A stretch of DNA of 64,000 nucleotides, taken from assembly GCF_900496965.1 (NCBI RefSeq), contig NZ_UFQB01000028.1:20347-84346 (forward strand), read 5' to 3'. Under the pieces are notes generated by a model, which did not search any database, was not told the DNA's origin, and saw only the letters and a program-made list of their open reading frames with translations. Below, one piece after another: positions 53,063 through 61,421 of the stretch. Made by a program: the position numbers and the translations under genes. Position 1 is the first letter of the stretch, and the number at the start of each line of letters is the position of its first letter. This DNA is from Achromobacter agilis. Its GTDB lineage: Bacteria; Pseudomonadota; Gammaproteobacteria; Burkholderiales; Burkholderiaceae_B.

Positions 53063-54185
53063 GCGGCGGCTCCGCATTGCGCTTCTGGTCGACCGCTTCG
53101 GCAATCGCTTCGGAGGCGCGGAAGCCTATGGCGTGGAGCTGATGCGTGTACTTGGCCAGCGCCACGACGTCTCCGTCGTGGCGCGGGATTTCGACAGCGA
53201 CCTGCCGTTTCCCTTCCTGCCCGTGCGTTTTCCTGGGTGGCTGCCCAGTTGGATGCGGGTGTTGTATTTCGCCTGGCGCGCTGACCGCCTGACGCGCGGG
53301 CGCTACGACATCGTGCATTCGCACATGAATGGCTGGGCGGGCGAGATCCAGGTGATGCACGTTACGCCGGTGCGCTACAACCGCCTGACGCGCGTCAAGC
53401 CGTTGCAGCGCCTCACCGCCTGGCTCAGTCCGCGCCTGGCCACCTATCTGGTTTTAGAAAGGCTGCGCGTGCGCAAGGCGCCGGCGCGGCGGGTGGTCGC
53501 GGTGTCCGGCCTGATTATGGACCAGCTGCATCGCAGCTATGGTCCGCAGCTGCCCGTGGACATCATCGCGCCGGGGGTGAAGCTGCCGACGGCCGCGCAA
53601 CGGGAAGGGCGCGACGAGACGCGCGCCCGGCTGGGATGGGACGCGGCCACCATCGGCTGTCTGCTGGTCGCCCGCAACCCCTTGCGCAAGGGGTTGCCGG
53701 CCTTGCTCGATGCGCTGGCCCAGCTGCCGCTGCAATACAAGCTGCTGGTCGTGGGCGCGGACGAGCCGACCCGCGAACGGGTGCGGGCGGCGGGCGCGAT
53801 CGCGAGCCGGGTCTCGCTGATCGATCCTACGCCCGACGTTGCCCGCTATTTCAGCGCCGCGGACATCTATGCGCATCCCACGCTGAACGACAGCTACGGG
53901 ATGGCGCCGCTGGAGGCGATGTCGCATGGCTTGCCGGTGGTGGTCAGTTCACCGGTCTACTGTGGTTTCGCGCAGTATCTGTCGGCGGGCAAGGACGCGC
54001 TCATCCTGCAGGATCCACGCAACGGCGCCCAGTTGGCGCAAGCGCTGGAGCGGCTCGGTTCCGAGCCCGGACTGCGGTCGGCGCTGGCCGAACGCGGCCT
54101 GGAGATCGCCCGCGACCAGAGCTGGGAAACCGTCGCCGCGCGTTACGAGGCGCTGTACGAAAAAGTGCTCTCGGAGCGTCCCTGA
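53037..54185 (+). CDS. GT4-family glycosyltransferase, WaaG-like
   Basis: A 382-residue GT-B enzyme. RIALLVDRFGNRFGGAEAYG opens the N-domain, and HPTLNDSYGMAPLEAMSHGLPVVVS (EX7E motif, about 280-305) the donor domain. It resembles WaaG/RfaG-type core hexosyltransferases. It is the last plus-strand gene of the cluster and is followed by one GTGTCTGACAC repeat before a convergent minus-strand unit. Confidence 0.86.
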   Translation: MKTPAGAAERRLRIALLVDRFGNRFGGAEAYGVELMRVLGQRHDVSVVARDFDSDLPFPFLPVRFPGWLPSWMRVLYFAWRADRLTRGRYDIVHSHMNGWAGEIQVMHVTPVRYNRLTRVKPLQRLTAWLSPRLATYLVLERLRVRKAPARRVVAVSGLIMDQLHRSYGPQLPVDIIAPGVKLPTAAQREGRDETRARLGWDAATIGCLLVARNPLRKGLPALLDALAQLPLQYKLLVVGADEPTRERVRAAGAIASRVSLIDPTPDVARYFSAADIYAHPTLNDSYGMAPLEAMSHGLPVVVSSPVYCGFAQYLSAGKDALILQDPRNGAQLAQALERLGSEPGLRSALAERGLEIARDQSWETVAARYEALYEKVLSERP

Positions 54186-54200
54186 CCGCAGCCCCCCCAG

Positions 54201-54211
54201 GTGTCTGACAC
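54201..54211. repeat. GTGTCTGACAC palindromic repeat, single copy
   Basis: One copy, within AGGTGTCTGACACCC, fills the 44-bp gap between the convergent glycosyltransferase and YkgJ-like genes. It is identical in core to the copies near 12500 and 32180. Confidence 0.8.
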
Positions 54212-54229
54212 CCACACCGGCCCCGCCCC

Positions 54230-54505
54230 TCAATGCGCCGGCGCCGTCATCCGTTCCAGCTCGCCGAGCCAATGGACCGCATGCTCGCGATCGGCGCCGC
54301 ACATCTCGGCCTGGGGTTGCAATCCGCCGCAGAAATCGGGGCGCGAAGGCTGCCCGAATATCGCGCAGCGCATATCCGGCAGCAACTGGACGCAGGGCAC
54401 GCCGGCGGGCTTGCCCTGCGGCATGCCGGGAATCGGCCGGGTGATCGATGGCGCGATGCAACAGGCGCCGCAGCCCGCCCGGCAGGCGAGCGCGGCCGGG
54501 CTCAT
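54230..54505 (-). CDS. YkgJ-family cysteine-cluster protein
   Basis: A 91-residue small protein of the YkgJ (CxxxCC-type) family. Eight Cys residues are present; the first four lie in CRAGCGACC, and later ones in [15 protein letters not shown] and PDFCGG. They probably bind zinc or an iron-sulfur cluster. The ATG at 54505 overlaps the YdcF-like stop (ATGA); the ATG two codons upstream (54511) is also possible. The function is unknown. Confidence 0.8.
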   Translation of the reverse strand: MSPAALACRAGCGACCIAPSITRPIPGMPQGKPAGVPCVQLLPDMRCAIFGQPSRPDFCGGLQPQAEMCGADREHAVHWLGELERMTAPAH

Positions 54506-55266
54506 ACCCATCCGCGCAGCCAGTAGACGAAGAGGCCCGCGTATTCCTTGATGATGGAGCGGCTGGCGTCGAAGGTGCGCTGGTCGGGCAACCACAGCGG
54601 CAGAGAGCCGTCCGTGGGCGCCACGATCTGCGGCGGGGCGGGGGCGGCGATGGCCTGCACGCCCTGTTTGGAGAACGCCGCCATCGCGCGCGGCATATGC
54701 AGCGCGGAGGTCACCAGTAGGATCTTGCCGATACCGCGCGACTTGAGTTTGTCTTCGGTCAGGGCGGCGTTTTCGTAGGTGGTGCGGCTGGAGTTTTCCA
54801 GGATCAGCGCCGTTTCCGGCACCCCCTGCTGACGGATGGCGTGGGCCATGCCGCGGGCTTCGCTGACGTCGCCTTCCAGCGCGCCGCCGGACAGCACGAC
54901 CTTGGGCGCGCGCCCCGCCAGGTAAAGCTGGGCCGCGGTGTCCACGCGCACGACCGCGGTGTCCTTGTCGTAGGGCAGGAACCAGTTGGCGCGGCCGTTG
55001 GCGGTGTTGCCGCCCAGGACCACGATCGCGTCGGCCGTTGGGGATTCCGCGGGCGGCAGGTGCGGGTAGCGGGATTCGAGCGCGCCGCCCAGCCAGAGGG
55101 ACGTGGCCGGCAACGACCAGGCCAGCGCCCACAGCAAGCCGGCCGCAATGATGGCGCCGCCGGTCTTGCGGAGGCGGAACAGGCCCAGCACCAGTCCGAC
55201 GACGACCAGGGTCAGGCACAGGTTGTACGGGATGATCAGATTCGCGAGATAGCTGGAAAGGGGCAT
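54502..55266 (-). CDS. YdcF/ElyC-family DUF218 protein
   Basis: A 254-residue inner-membrane protein. Two N-terminal helices ([20 protein letters not shown] and [20 protein letters not shown]) are followed by a DUF218 domain (about residues 77-245): [51 protein letters not shown]. ElyC relatives act in envelope maintenance and undecaprenyl-carrier use. It follows the GT9 gene by 12 bp on the same strand. Confidence 0.86.
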   Translation of the reverse strand: MPLSSYLANLIIPYNLCLTLVVVGLVLGLFRLRKTGGAIIAAGLLWALAWSLPATSLWLGGALESRYPHLPPAESPTADAIVVLGGNTANGRANWFLPYDKDTAVVRVDTAAQLYLAGRAPKVVLSGGALEGDVSEARGMAHAIRQQGVPETALILENSSRTTYENAALTEDKLKSRGIGKILLVTSALHMPRAMAAFSKQGVQAIAAPAPPQIVAPTDGSLPLWLPDQRTFDASRSIIKEYAGLFVYWLRGWV

Positions 55267-55278
55267 TTCAAGTCCTGA

Positions 55279-56250
55279 TTACTGCGTATCGTCCAGCAGG
55301 CTTTTGGCCTGTTGCACGACTTCCTCGACCGGCGGCCAGGCGTTCTCCGAGCCGATGCATACTGCTCGAGGCGACCAGGGGCCGGTCCGTCCGGGGCGGG
55401 TGACGCCGAAGAGGGTAAGCTCCCTGGCGGCCGCCGCCGCGGCGACGTGCGACACGCCGGAATCGTTGCAAATCACCAGCGCCGCCCTGGCCGTCAGCGC
55501 CGCGAAGGCGCCCAGGGACAGGGGAGGCAGCAGGAGCGCTGTCGGCGCATTGCGCCGGGCCTCGTCGGTTTCGGCCGGAGGGGGGCACATTACCACGGTA
55601 TGGCCGAGGGCCTGGAGGGCGCGGGTAAGTGTATCGAATCCTGGCCAGACCTTGATCCTGCCCTTATGCAGGCCCGTGGCCGTCGGGGCGATCAGGACGA
55701 AACGCCGGCCGGCCAGCCCGGCCGCCTCGAGCGCCTGGGAGGCGGCATCGCGGTGGGCGGCGGTCAGGGGCAGGTCCAGGGTCGGGCCCGGCTCGGCGGG
55801 GCCGCTGGGCAGGCCCCAGCGCCGCAGGGCTTCCCGGGTCAGGTAATGCCAGGACTGGACGGCGTGCAGGGAGTCGTCCGGCTTGGAGACGGGCCAGCGC
55901 AGCAGGAAGCTGCGGCCGTCATCGCGGTAGCCCGCCGAGGGCAGGCCGGCCAGCCGGAACACCAGCGCGCTCGAGAGGGAGTCGGGCAGCAGCAGGCCCC
56001 GCGCCCGCCGCCCCTGGGCGCCCAGGCCGCGCCGATGGGCGCTGACGGCCGCTCGGTCGGGGCCGACCTTGCCCCGCATTGGGATGAAATCCTGCTTGGC
56101 CACGCCGTCGAGCAGGTCGCGGGCCCAGGGGCGGGCGCAGATCACCAGGGGCAGGCCGCTGGCGTGCAGGGCGCGCAGGCTGGGCAGGCTCATGCAGACA
56201 TCGCCCACCCAATTGGGCAACCGGACGTACAAGCAACTGATATCGGACAT
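55279..56250 (-). CDS. GT9-family heptosyltransferase-like protein
   Basis: A 323-residue protein of glycosyltransferase family 9, to which the LPS heptosyltransferases WaaC/WaaF belong. It shows the start ISCLYVRLPNWVGDVCMSLP, FVLIAPTATGLHKGRIKVWP (donor site, about 183-202) and LVICNDSGVSHVAAAAAA with the family D-SG-H motif (about 260-277). The acceptor is unknown. It leads the minus-strand unit with YdcF- and YkgJ-like genes, divergent from msbA. Confidence 0.86.
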   Translation of the reverse strand: MSDISCLYVRLPNWVGDVCMSLPSLRALHASGLPLVICARPWARDLLDGVAKQDFIPMRGKVGPDRAAVSAHRRGLGAQGRRARGLLLPDSLSSALVFRLAGLPSAGYRDDGRSFLLRWPVSKPDDSLHAVQSWHYLTREALRRWGLPSGPAEPGPTLDLPLTAAHRDAASQALEAAGLAGRRFVLIAPTATGLHKGRIKVWPGFDTLTRALQALGHTVVMCPPPAETDEARRNAPTALLLPPLSLGAFAALTARAALVICNDSGVSHVAAAAAARELTLFGVTRPGRTGPWSPRAVCIGSENAWPPVEEVVQQAKSLLDDTQ

Positions 56251-56315
56251 GGATGGGCGCTGGGCGCGTTAGGGCTAAGAGGGGCGGTGCGGGCGGCGCG
56301 TCGGCGCGCAGCCGG

Positions 56316-56341
56316 TACAATTCTCGGCACAATTGTATAAA
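56316..56341 (+). promoter_or_regulatory. promoter region of msbA (two -10 candidates)
   Basis: TACAAT (56316-56321), within CCGGTACAATTCT, which is identical to the dnaE promoter string, and TATAAA (56336-56341) both lie in the 96-bp divergent region before msbA. No strong -35 is visible for either. Confidence 0.4.
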
Positions 56342-56346
56342 AGCGA

Positions 56347-58131
56347 GTGATCCCTTTGAATTCTGCCGCACGCAATGCGCCCGCGGGTTCCCAACCCGTC
56401 AAAGCTGAACTCTGGAGGCGGATCTACAGCCGCGTGGGCTCTTACTGGAAGGGCTTGTTGCTGGCCATCCTGCTGATGGCGGGCGCAGCCGCCACGCAAC
56501 CCGTCCTGGCCGTCATTATGAAGCCTTTGCTGGACGGCGGCTTTTCGGGAGCCAAACCCTACTATGTGTGGGCCCTGCCGCTGGCCGTGGTGGGCCTGAT
56601 CCTGCTGCGCGGCATTTGTAACTTCTTCAGCGATTATCTACTGGCCTGGGTGGCCAACAATGTGCTGCTGGGCATGCGGCGGGACATGTTCGAGCGCCTG
56701 CTGGGCCTGCCGGACGCCGATTTCAAGCAGGGCGACACCGGCCGCCTGCTTAACCGCTTCACCATCGATGCCGGCAACGTCACCGGCTACGCTACCGACG
56801 TCATTACGGTGCTGGTGCGCGAAACCCTGGTCGTCGTGGCCCTGATCTGCGTGCTGCTGTATATGTCCTGGGTGCTAACGCTGATCATTCTGATCATGCT
56901 GCCGGTGTCGGTGCTGATCTCGCGCTTCTTCATCAAGCGCCTGCGCCGCATCAACCGCGAAACCGTCAACATGAACGCCGAGCTGACCCGCGTCGTCGGC
57001 GAGGGCATCGACGGCCAGCGCGTCATCAAGCTGTTCGACGGCTATGAGGTCGAGCGCGGCCGCTTCGATTTCGTCAGCCGCCGCCTGCGCCGCTTCGCCA
57101 TGCGCACCGCCACGGCGGACGCCGCGCTGACACCGCTGACCCAGGTCTGCATTTCCATCTCGGTCGGCGCCGTGATCGCCGTGGCGCTCAGCCAGGCCAA
57201 CCACGGCGCGCTGACCGTGGGTAGCTTCGCCTCCTTCATGGCGGCGTTGGCCCAGATCTTCGATCCCATCAAGCGCCTGACCAACGTCGCCGCCCGCATG
57301 CAGAAGATGCTGGTATCGGCGGAAAGCGTGTTCACGCTGATCGACCAGAAGCCCGAAATCGATACCGGCACCAAGGAACTGGCCGAGCCCGTGCGCGGCA
57401 AGGTGGAATTCCGCAACGTCCAGCACCGCTTCCCGGATGCCGACCGCGATACGGTCAACGACATTTCCTTCACCGTGGAGCCCGGCCAGACGGTGGCCTT
57501 GGTGGGGCGCTCGGGCAGCGGCAAGACGACTCTGGTCAATATGCTGCCGCGCTTCGTGCTGGCCGACAGCGGTTCCATCCTGGTGGATGACACGCCGATC
57601 GACGAACTCACGCTGCGCAGCCTGCGCTCGCATCTGTCGCTGGTCAGCCAGGACGTGGTGCTGTTCGACGACACCATCGCGGCCAACGTCGGCTATGGCG
57701 CGCTGGGTAAATCCAGCGAACAGAAAGTGCGTGACGCGCTGGCGGCCGCCAACCTCCTGGAATTCGTCGAAGGCCTGCCGCAGGGCCTCAATACTCCGGT
57801 GGGCGAAAACGCCGCGCGCTTGTCTGGCGGCCAGCGCCAGCGCCTGGCGATCGCCCGCGCGCTGATCAAGAACGCGCCCATCCTGATCCTGGACGAAGCC
57901 ACCTCCGCGCTCGACAACGAATCCGAGCGCCAGGTCCAGGCCTCGCTGGAACGCTTGATGAAGGGCCGCACCACGCTGGTCATCGCCCACCGCCTGTCGA
58001 CGGTGCAGAACGCCGACCGCATCATCGTGCTGGACGCCGGCAAGATCGTCGAGCAGGGCCCCCATGCCGAACTGCTGGCCGCCAATGGCCTGTACGCCTC
58101 GCTCTACAAGATGCAGTTCCGCGAGGACTGA
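56347..58131 (+). CDS. msbA: lipid A export ATP-binding/permease protein MsbA
   Basis: A 594-residue half-transporter that flips lipid A-core across the inner membrane. The membrane domain (about residues 30-330, six helices, first LLLAILLMAGAAATQPVLAV) is followed by the ATPase with GRSGSGKTT (about 386-394), signature LSGGQRQRLAIARAL and Walker B ILILDEATSALD. The start is uncertain: GTG at 56347, or TTG at 56356. It is flanked by LPS genes, consistent with MsbA, and followed by a good terminator. Confidence 0.93.
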   Translation: MIPLNSAARNAPAGSQPVKAELWRRIYSRVGSYWKGLLLAILLMAGAAATQPVLAVIMKPLLDGGFSGAKPYYVWALPLAVVGLILLRGICNFFSDYLLAWVANNVLLGMRRDMFERLLGLPDADFKQGDTGRLLNRFTIDAGNVTGYATDVITVLVRETLVVVALICVLLYMSWVLTLIILIMLPVSVLISRFFIKRLRRINRETVNMNAELTRVVGEGIDGQRVIKLFDGYEVERGRFDFVSRRLRRFAMRTATADAALTPLTQVCISISVGAVIAVALSQANHGALTVGSFASFMAALAQIFDPIKRLTNVAARMQKMLVSAESVFTLIDQKPEIDTGTKELAEPVRGKVEFRNVQHRFPDADRDTVNDISFTVEPGQTVALVGRSGSGKTTLVNMLPRFVLADSGSILVDDTPIDELTLRSLRSHLSLVSQDVVLFDDTIAANVGYGALGKSSEQKVRDALAAANLLEFVEGLPQGLNTPVGENAARLSGGQRQRLAIARALIKNAPILILDEATSALDNESERQVQASLERLMKGRTTLVIAHRLSTVQNADRIIVLDAGKIVEQGPHAELLAANGLYASLYKMQFRED

Positions 58132-58141
58132 CCCGCACGAC

Positions 58142-58169
58142 CGCGCCCAGCGGCCGCCGGGCGCGTTTT
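58142..58169 (+). terminator. rho-independent terminator after msbA
   Basis: CGCGCCC (58142-58148) and GGGCGCG (58159-58165) pair around a ten-base loop and are followed by TTTT, 10 bp after the msbA stop. Confidence 0.8.
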
Positions 58170-58181
58170 CCATCTGTCGCA

Positions 58182-58215
58182 TTTCCGGATTGCCAATCCG
58201 CCGGATTACCGGAAA
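58182..58215. promoter_or_regulatory. nested inverted repeat upstream of the KefB-like gene
   Basis: TTTCCGG (58182-58188) pairs with CCGGAAA (58209-58215), and inside them AATCC (58195-58199) pairs with GGATT (58203-58207) around GCC. It lies about 100 bp before the antiporter start, so it could be an operator or a leader structure. No promoter hexamers could be assigned. Confidence 0.4.
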
Positions 58216-58311
58216 ATGGATCACGCCCGCGGTCCCCAGGCGGCGCCTTGCCCATGGTGGGCAGGGCGGCGGCCGGGGCGCCGTGGCTCGCTGTACATCC
58301 AGGAGCGCTCC

Positions 58312-60117
58312 ATGTCTCTGCCTGCCGAAGGCAATCAGCTCGTCAACGTCGTCGTCCTGCTGGGAGCCGCCGTTGTCGCGGTTCCCTTGTTCAAGCGCCT
58401 GGGCCTGGGCTCCGTCCTGGGCTACCTGGCGGCCGGGCTAGCCATCGGCCCGTTCGGCATGGGGTTTTTTTCCGATCCCAAGTCCATCCTGCACGTCGCC
58501 GAACTGGGCGTAGTGATGTTTCTTTTCATCATTGGCCTGGAAATGCAGCCGTCCCGGCTGTGGAAGCTGCGTGGCGAGATCTTCGGCCTGGGCGTCGCGC
58601 AGGTGGTCGCCTGCGGGGCGCTCCTGACGGGCGTCGGCCTGCTGGCCGGGCTGTCCGGACCAGCGGCCTTCATGGCGGCGATGGGGTTTGTGCTGTCGTC
58701 CACCGCGATCGTCATGCAGATTCTCGCCGAACGGGGCGAGGCCGCCAGCGCGCAAGGGCAGCGCATCGTGTCGATCCTCCTGCTGGAGGATCTGGCCATC
58801 GTCCCCTTGCTGGCGCTGGCCAGCCTGCTGGCGCCGTCCGGCGGCGCCGAACACGGCGATCCGTGGCTGCAGGCGGCCATTGCGGTGGGCTGCATCCTGG
58901 CCCTGCTGGCGGCGGGCCGGTGGCTGCTCAACCCGCTGTTCCGGCTGCTGGCTGCGGCGCACGCCCGCGAGGTCATGACCGCGGCCGCGCTGCTGGTGGT
59001 GCTGGGGGCGGCCCTGCTGATGGAGCTTGGCGGCCTGTCCATGGCCATGGGCGCCTTCCTGGCCGGGGTCCTCCTGTCCGAATCCACCTTCCGCCATCAG
59101 TTGGAGGCCGAGGTCGAACCGTTCCGCGGCATTCTGCTGGGCTTGTTCTTCCTGGGCGTGGGCATGTCCCTGGACCTGTCGGCCGTTGCGCGTGAATGGC
59201 CGCTCATCCTGGCGGCGGTGGTTGTGTTCATGCTGGTGAAGTCGGTGGGGGTGTATGCGGTGGCGCGGGCGTTGCGCGCCTCGCACGCCGAGGCGACGAC
59301 CCGCGCGGCCTTGCTGGCGCAGGGCGGCGAATTCGCGTTCGTGCTGTACGGGGCGGCCGCCGCCGCCGGCATTTTCGATGCGCACACGGGAGCGGTGCTG
59401 ACCGCGGTCGTGATCATTTCGATGGCGTTCACGCCGCTGTGCGTGCTGGCGCTGCGCTGGCTACTGCCCAAGCCGGTGCCGTCCATGGAAGGCGTGGACG
59501 TGGCCAAGGACCTGGACGGCTGCGTGCTGATCGTGGGTTTCGGCCGCTTCGGACAGATCGTGACCCAGGCGATGCTGGCGCGCGGCTTGACGGTCTCCAT
59601 TCTGGACACGGATACCGACGCGATCCGGGCGGCCGCCAAATGGGGCGTCAAGGTCTATTACGGCGACGGCACCCGCGTGGACATGCTGCGCACCGCCGGC
59701 GCGGAGAATGCCTGCGTCATCCTGATCTGCATCGACAATCCGCATTCGGTCAACCATTTGGTCAAGCTGGTGAAGGCGGAATTCCCGCTGGTGCGGGTGG
59801 CGGTGCGCGCCTATGACCGTATCCATTCGCTGGCGCTGGCCCGGGAAGGGGTGGACTATCAGGTCCGCGAAACCCTCGAATCCGCGCTGGCCTTCGGCGA
59901 GGCCGCGCTGCGCGTGATCGGGGTACCGGTGGAAGAGGCCGCCGAGGTAGTGCAGGACGTGCGCAAGCGGGATACGGAACGTTTCGAGCTGGAAGTGGCA
60001 GGCGGGCTGTTCGCCGGCAGGTCGCTGCTGTATGGCAACATGAGCAGCCCCGCGGACGGCAAAAACGACCAGCCCGACCGTGAAACCGGCGAAACGGCGG
60101 CCAGCCCATCGGCGTGA
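58312..60117 (+). CDS. KefB/KefC-type cation:proton antiporter (CPA2) with TrkA-N domain
   Basis: A 601-residue inner-membrane antiporter. The N-terminal part (about residues 10-395) has 12 to 13 hydrophobic segments with VLGYLAAGLAIGPFG and FLFIIGLEMQPSRLW typical of KefB/KefC/YbaL. The C-terminal RCK/TrkA-N domain binds nucleotide (VLIVGFGRFGQIVTQAMLAR, about 404-423) and has DTDTDAIRAA. Glutathione-gated Kef proteins detoxify electrophiles by potassium efflux; whether this one is gated is not visible. AGGAG precedes the ATG at 58312. Confidence 0.88.
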   Translation: MSLPAEGNQLVNVVVLLGAAVVAVPLFKRLGLGSVLGYLAAGLAIGPFGMGFFSDPKSILHVAELGVVMFLFIIGLEMQPSRLWKLRGEIFGLGVAQVVACGALLTGVGLLAGLSGPAAFMAAMGFVLSSTAIVMQILAERGEAASAQGQRIVSILLLEDLAIVPLLALASLLAPSGGAEHGDPWLQAAIAVGCILALLAAGRWLLNPLFRLLAAAHAREVMTAAALLVVLGAALLMELGGLSMAMGAFLAGVLLSESTFRHQLEAEVEPFRGILLGLFFLGVGMSLDLSAVAREWPLILAAVVVFMLVKSVGVYAVARALRASHAEATTRAALLAQGGEFAFVLYGAAAAAGIFDAHTGAVLTAVVIISMAFTPLCVLALRWLLPKPVPSMEGVDVAKDLDGCVLIVGFGRFGQIVTQAMLARGLTVSILDTDTDAIRAAAKWGVKVYYGDGTRVDMLRTAGAENACVILICIDNPHSVNHLVKLVKAEFPLVRVAVRAYDRIHSLALAREGVDYQVRETLESALAFGEAALRVIGVPVEEAAEVVQDVRKRDTERFELEVAGGLFAGRSLLYGNMSSPADGKNDQPDRETGETAASPSA

Positions 60118-60241
60118 ATCACTATTTCATTTTGTATGCGCAACGTTACGCATCATTTCACGCGCAAGCGCCGATGACTAAGGTAGATTAATCCGCATCG
60201 ACTCTTCGTCCATGAAGAGCGTTTTGCCAGGGGGGGCTGCC

Positions 60242-60472
60242 ATGCTGCAATCGGATCGGATTTCCACGACGCCGCACGCTGTTGGTGTAGAACTGGCCCG
60301 GCGACAGGCTTTGGCCTTGCGCTGCGGGTTTTCGGCGGGCGCCATGCGCCAGCTGCTCTCGCAGACCGGCAGCACGGGGCCGGCGTGGTCGATCGGCGCG
60401 CACCGCGAGACCGACAGGGCCCGGGGCGCCAAAGCCTTTCCCTTCCGCATCGGCGCGGCCGTGGCGTCCTGA
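60242..60472 (+). CDS. hypothetical small protein
   Basis: A possible 76-residue ORF starting MLQSDRISTTPHAVGVELAR. A G-rich ribosome-site-like tract (AGGGGGGG) lies 7 bp before the ATG. I recognise no domain, and the ORF may be chance or a remnant of decayed DNA next to the broken cyclase gene. Confidence 0.3.
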   Translation: MLQSDRISTTPHAVGVELARRQALALRCGFSAGAMRQLLSQTGSTGPAWSIGAHRETDRARGAKAFPFRIGAAVAS

Positions 60473-60480
60473 GCGGCGCG

Positions 60481-60550
60481 CCGGACGTCTGGCGTCCGGT
60501 GCTCTCGGCCGGGCCGTTGTCCGGCCGTTTCCTCGGGCGGATTCCGCCCG
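60481..60550. repeat. three tandem stem-loops
   Basis: Three perfect 7-bp stems stand in a row: CCGGACG/CGTCCGG (60481-60499, loop TCTGG), CGGCCGG/CCGGCCG (60506-60527, loop GCCGTTGT), CGGGCGG/CCGCCCG (60534-60550, loop ATT). A TTT follows the second stem. They could be a structured leader RNA, an attenuator or terminator array, or chance in GC-rich DNA. Confidence 0.5.
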
Positions 60551-60680
60551 GCAAGGAATCGTGTCCCTATTTTGCGCCGGACCTTGCGCGCCAGATCCGG
60601 GAACGGCATCATCGGCAAGATGAATATCCATTAGGCATGGACTGCGACATCCCGACCTCCCTTGCGTAGGAGCGTCGTAT

Positions 60681-61398
60681 TTGAAGTCTCGCAGCGTCGT
60701 TCATCGCGCCTTGTATGTATTGGCGGTGCTGGTCGCGGCCGGCATCTGCGCCGCGGCCATCGCGCTGCTCTGGATCGACCGGCGCGTTACCTGGAATGCC
60801 GCCTATGTGTCGGCGTGGAACATCACGAGCGTGCTGTCCAGCGATATCGGCCGTACCGTGCATTTCTATGACCTGTCGCTGCAAGGCGTCAGCGAGCGCC
60901 TGGACGAACCCGGAATAGAGCGCATCGAACGCGCAACCCGGCATCGCTTCCTGTTCGACCGCTCCTCCGCCGCCGAGTACCTGGGCGCCATCGTGGTGGT
61001 GGATAAGGACGGCAATATCCGCTATCACTCCGGGTCGCTCAACCCGCCCGCGGTGAATTTCGCCGACCGGGATTTCTTCCAGGTGCACCGCGACGCCGAC
61101 GACGTGGGCCTGTACGTCAGCAAGCCGTACCACGGCCGCATGCGCGGGGCTGGATTTTCAGCAATTCCTGATCCGCCGCGAGGGCTCATTCGTGGGCATG
61201 TTGTCGCCCGACGGCATCAACCGCCTTTACACGTTCGCCACCATCGAAGGCACGCCGCTGATCCTCGATGTGGCGATGGACGTCGACGAAGTGCTGGCGC
61301 CCTGGGTGCGGCGCGCATTGCTGGTCGTGGCGGCGGACGCCGCCATCTACCAGGCCAAGAGAGCGGGCCGCAACCGCGTGGCGGTGGCCGGCGAGTGA
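60681..61398 (+). pseudogene. decayed diguanylate cyclase (Cache sensor + truncated GGDEF)
   Basis: A remnant of a membrane-bound diguanylate cyclase. Translation from a TTG at 60681 (AGGAG upstream) gives an N-terminal helix (ALYVLAVLVAAGICAAAIAL) and a dCache-like sensor start (GAIVVVDKDGNIRYHSGS, FADRDFFQVHRDADDVGLYV). Reading is lost near 61147. The sensor then continues in another frame (LDFQQFLIRREGSFVGMLSPDG from 61150, IEGTPLILDVAMDVDEVL). After a second transmembrane segment the frame jumps directly to ADAAIYQAKRAGRNRVAVAG, the last helix of a GGDEF domain. At least two internal deletions are needed, one removing the whole GGEEF active site. It cannot make c-di-GMP. Confidence 0.8.
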
Positions 61399-61421
61399 TA
61401 CGCCGGCCGGGCCCTGGCCGC

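Larger units (their letters stand above)
60118..60680. other. 563-bp region with one small ORF and tandem stem-loops
   Basis: Between the KefB-like gene and the decayed cyclase I see only a possible small ORF (60242-60472) and three adjacent hairpins (60481-60550). A TAGGAG ribosome site for the downstream pseudogene is at 60667-60672. No tRNA or terminator with a T-run is seen. Confidence 0.5.
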
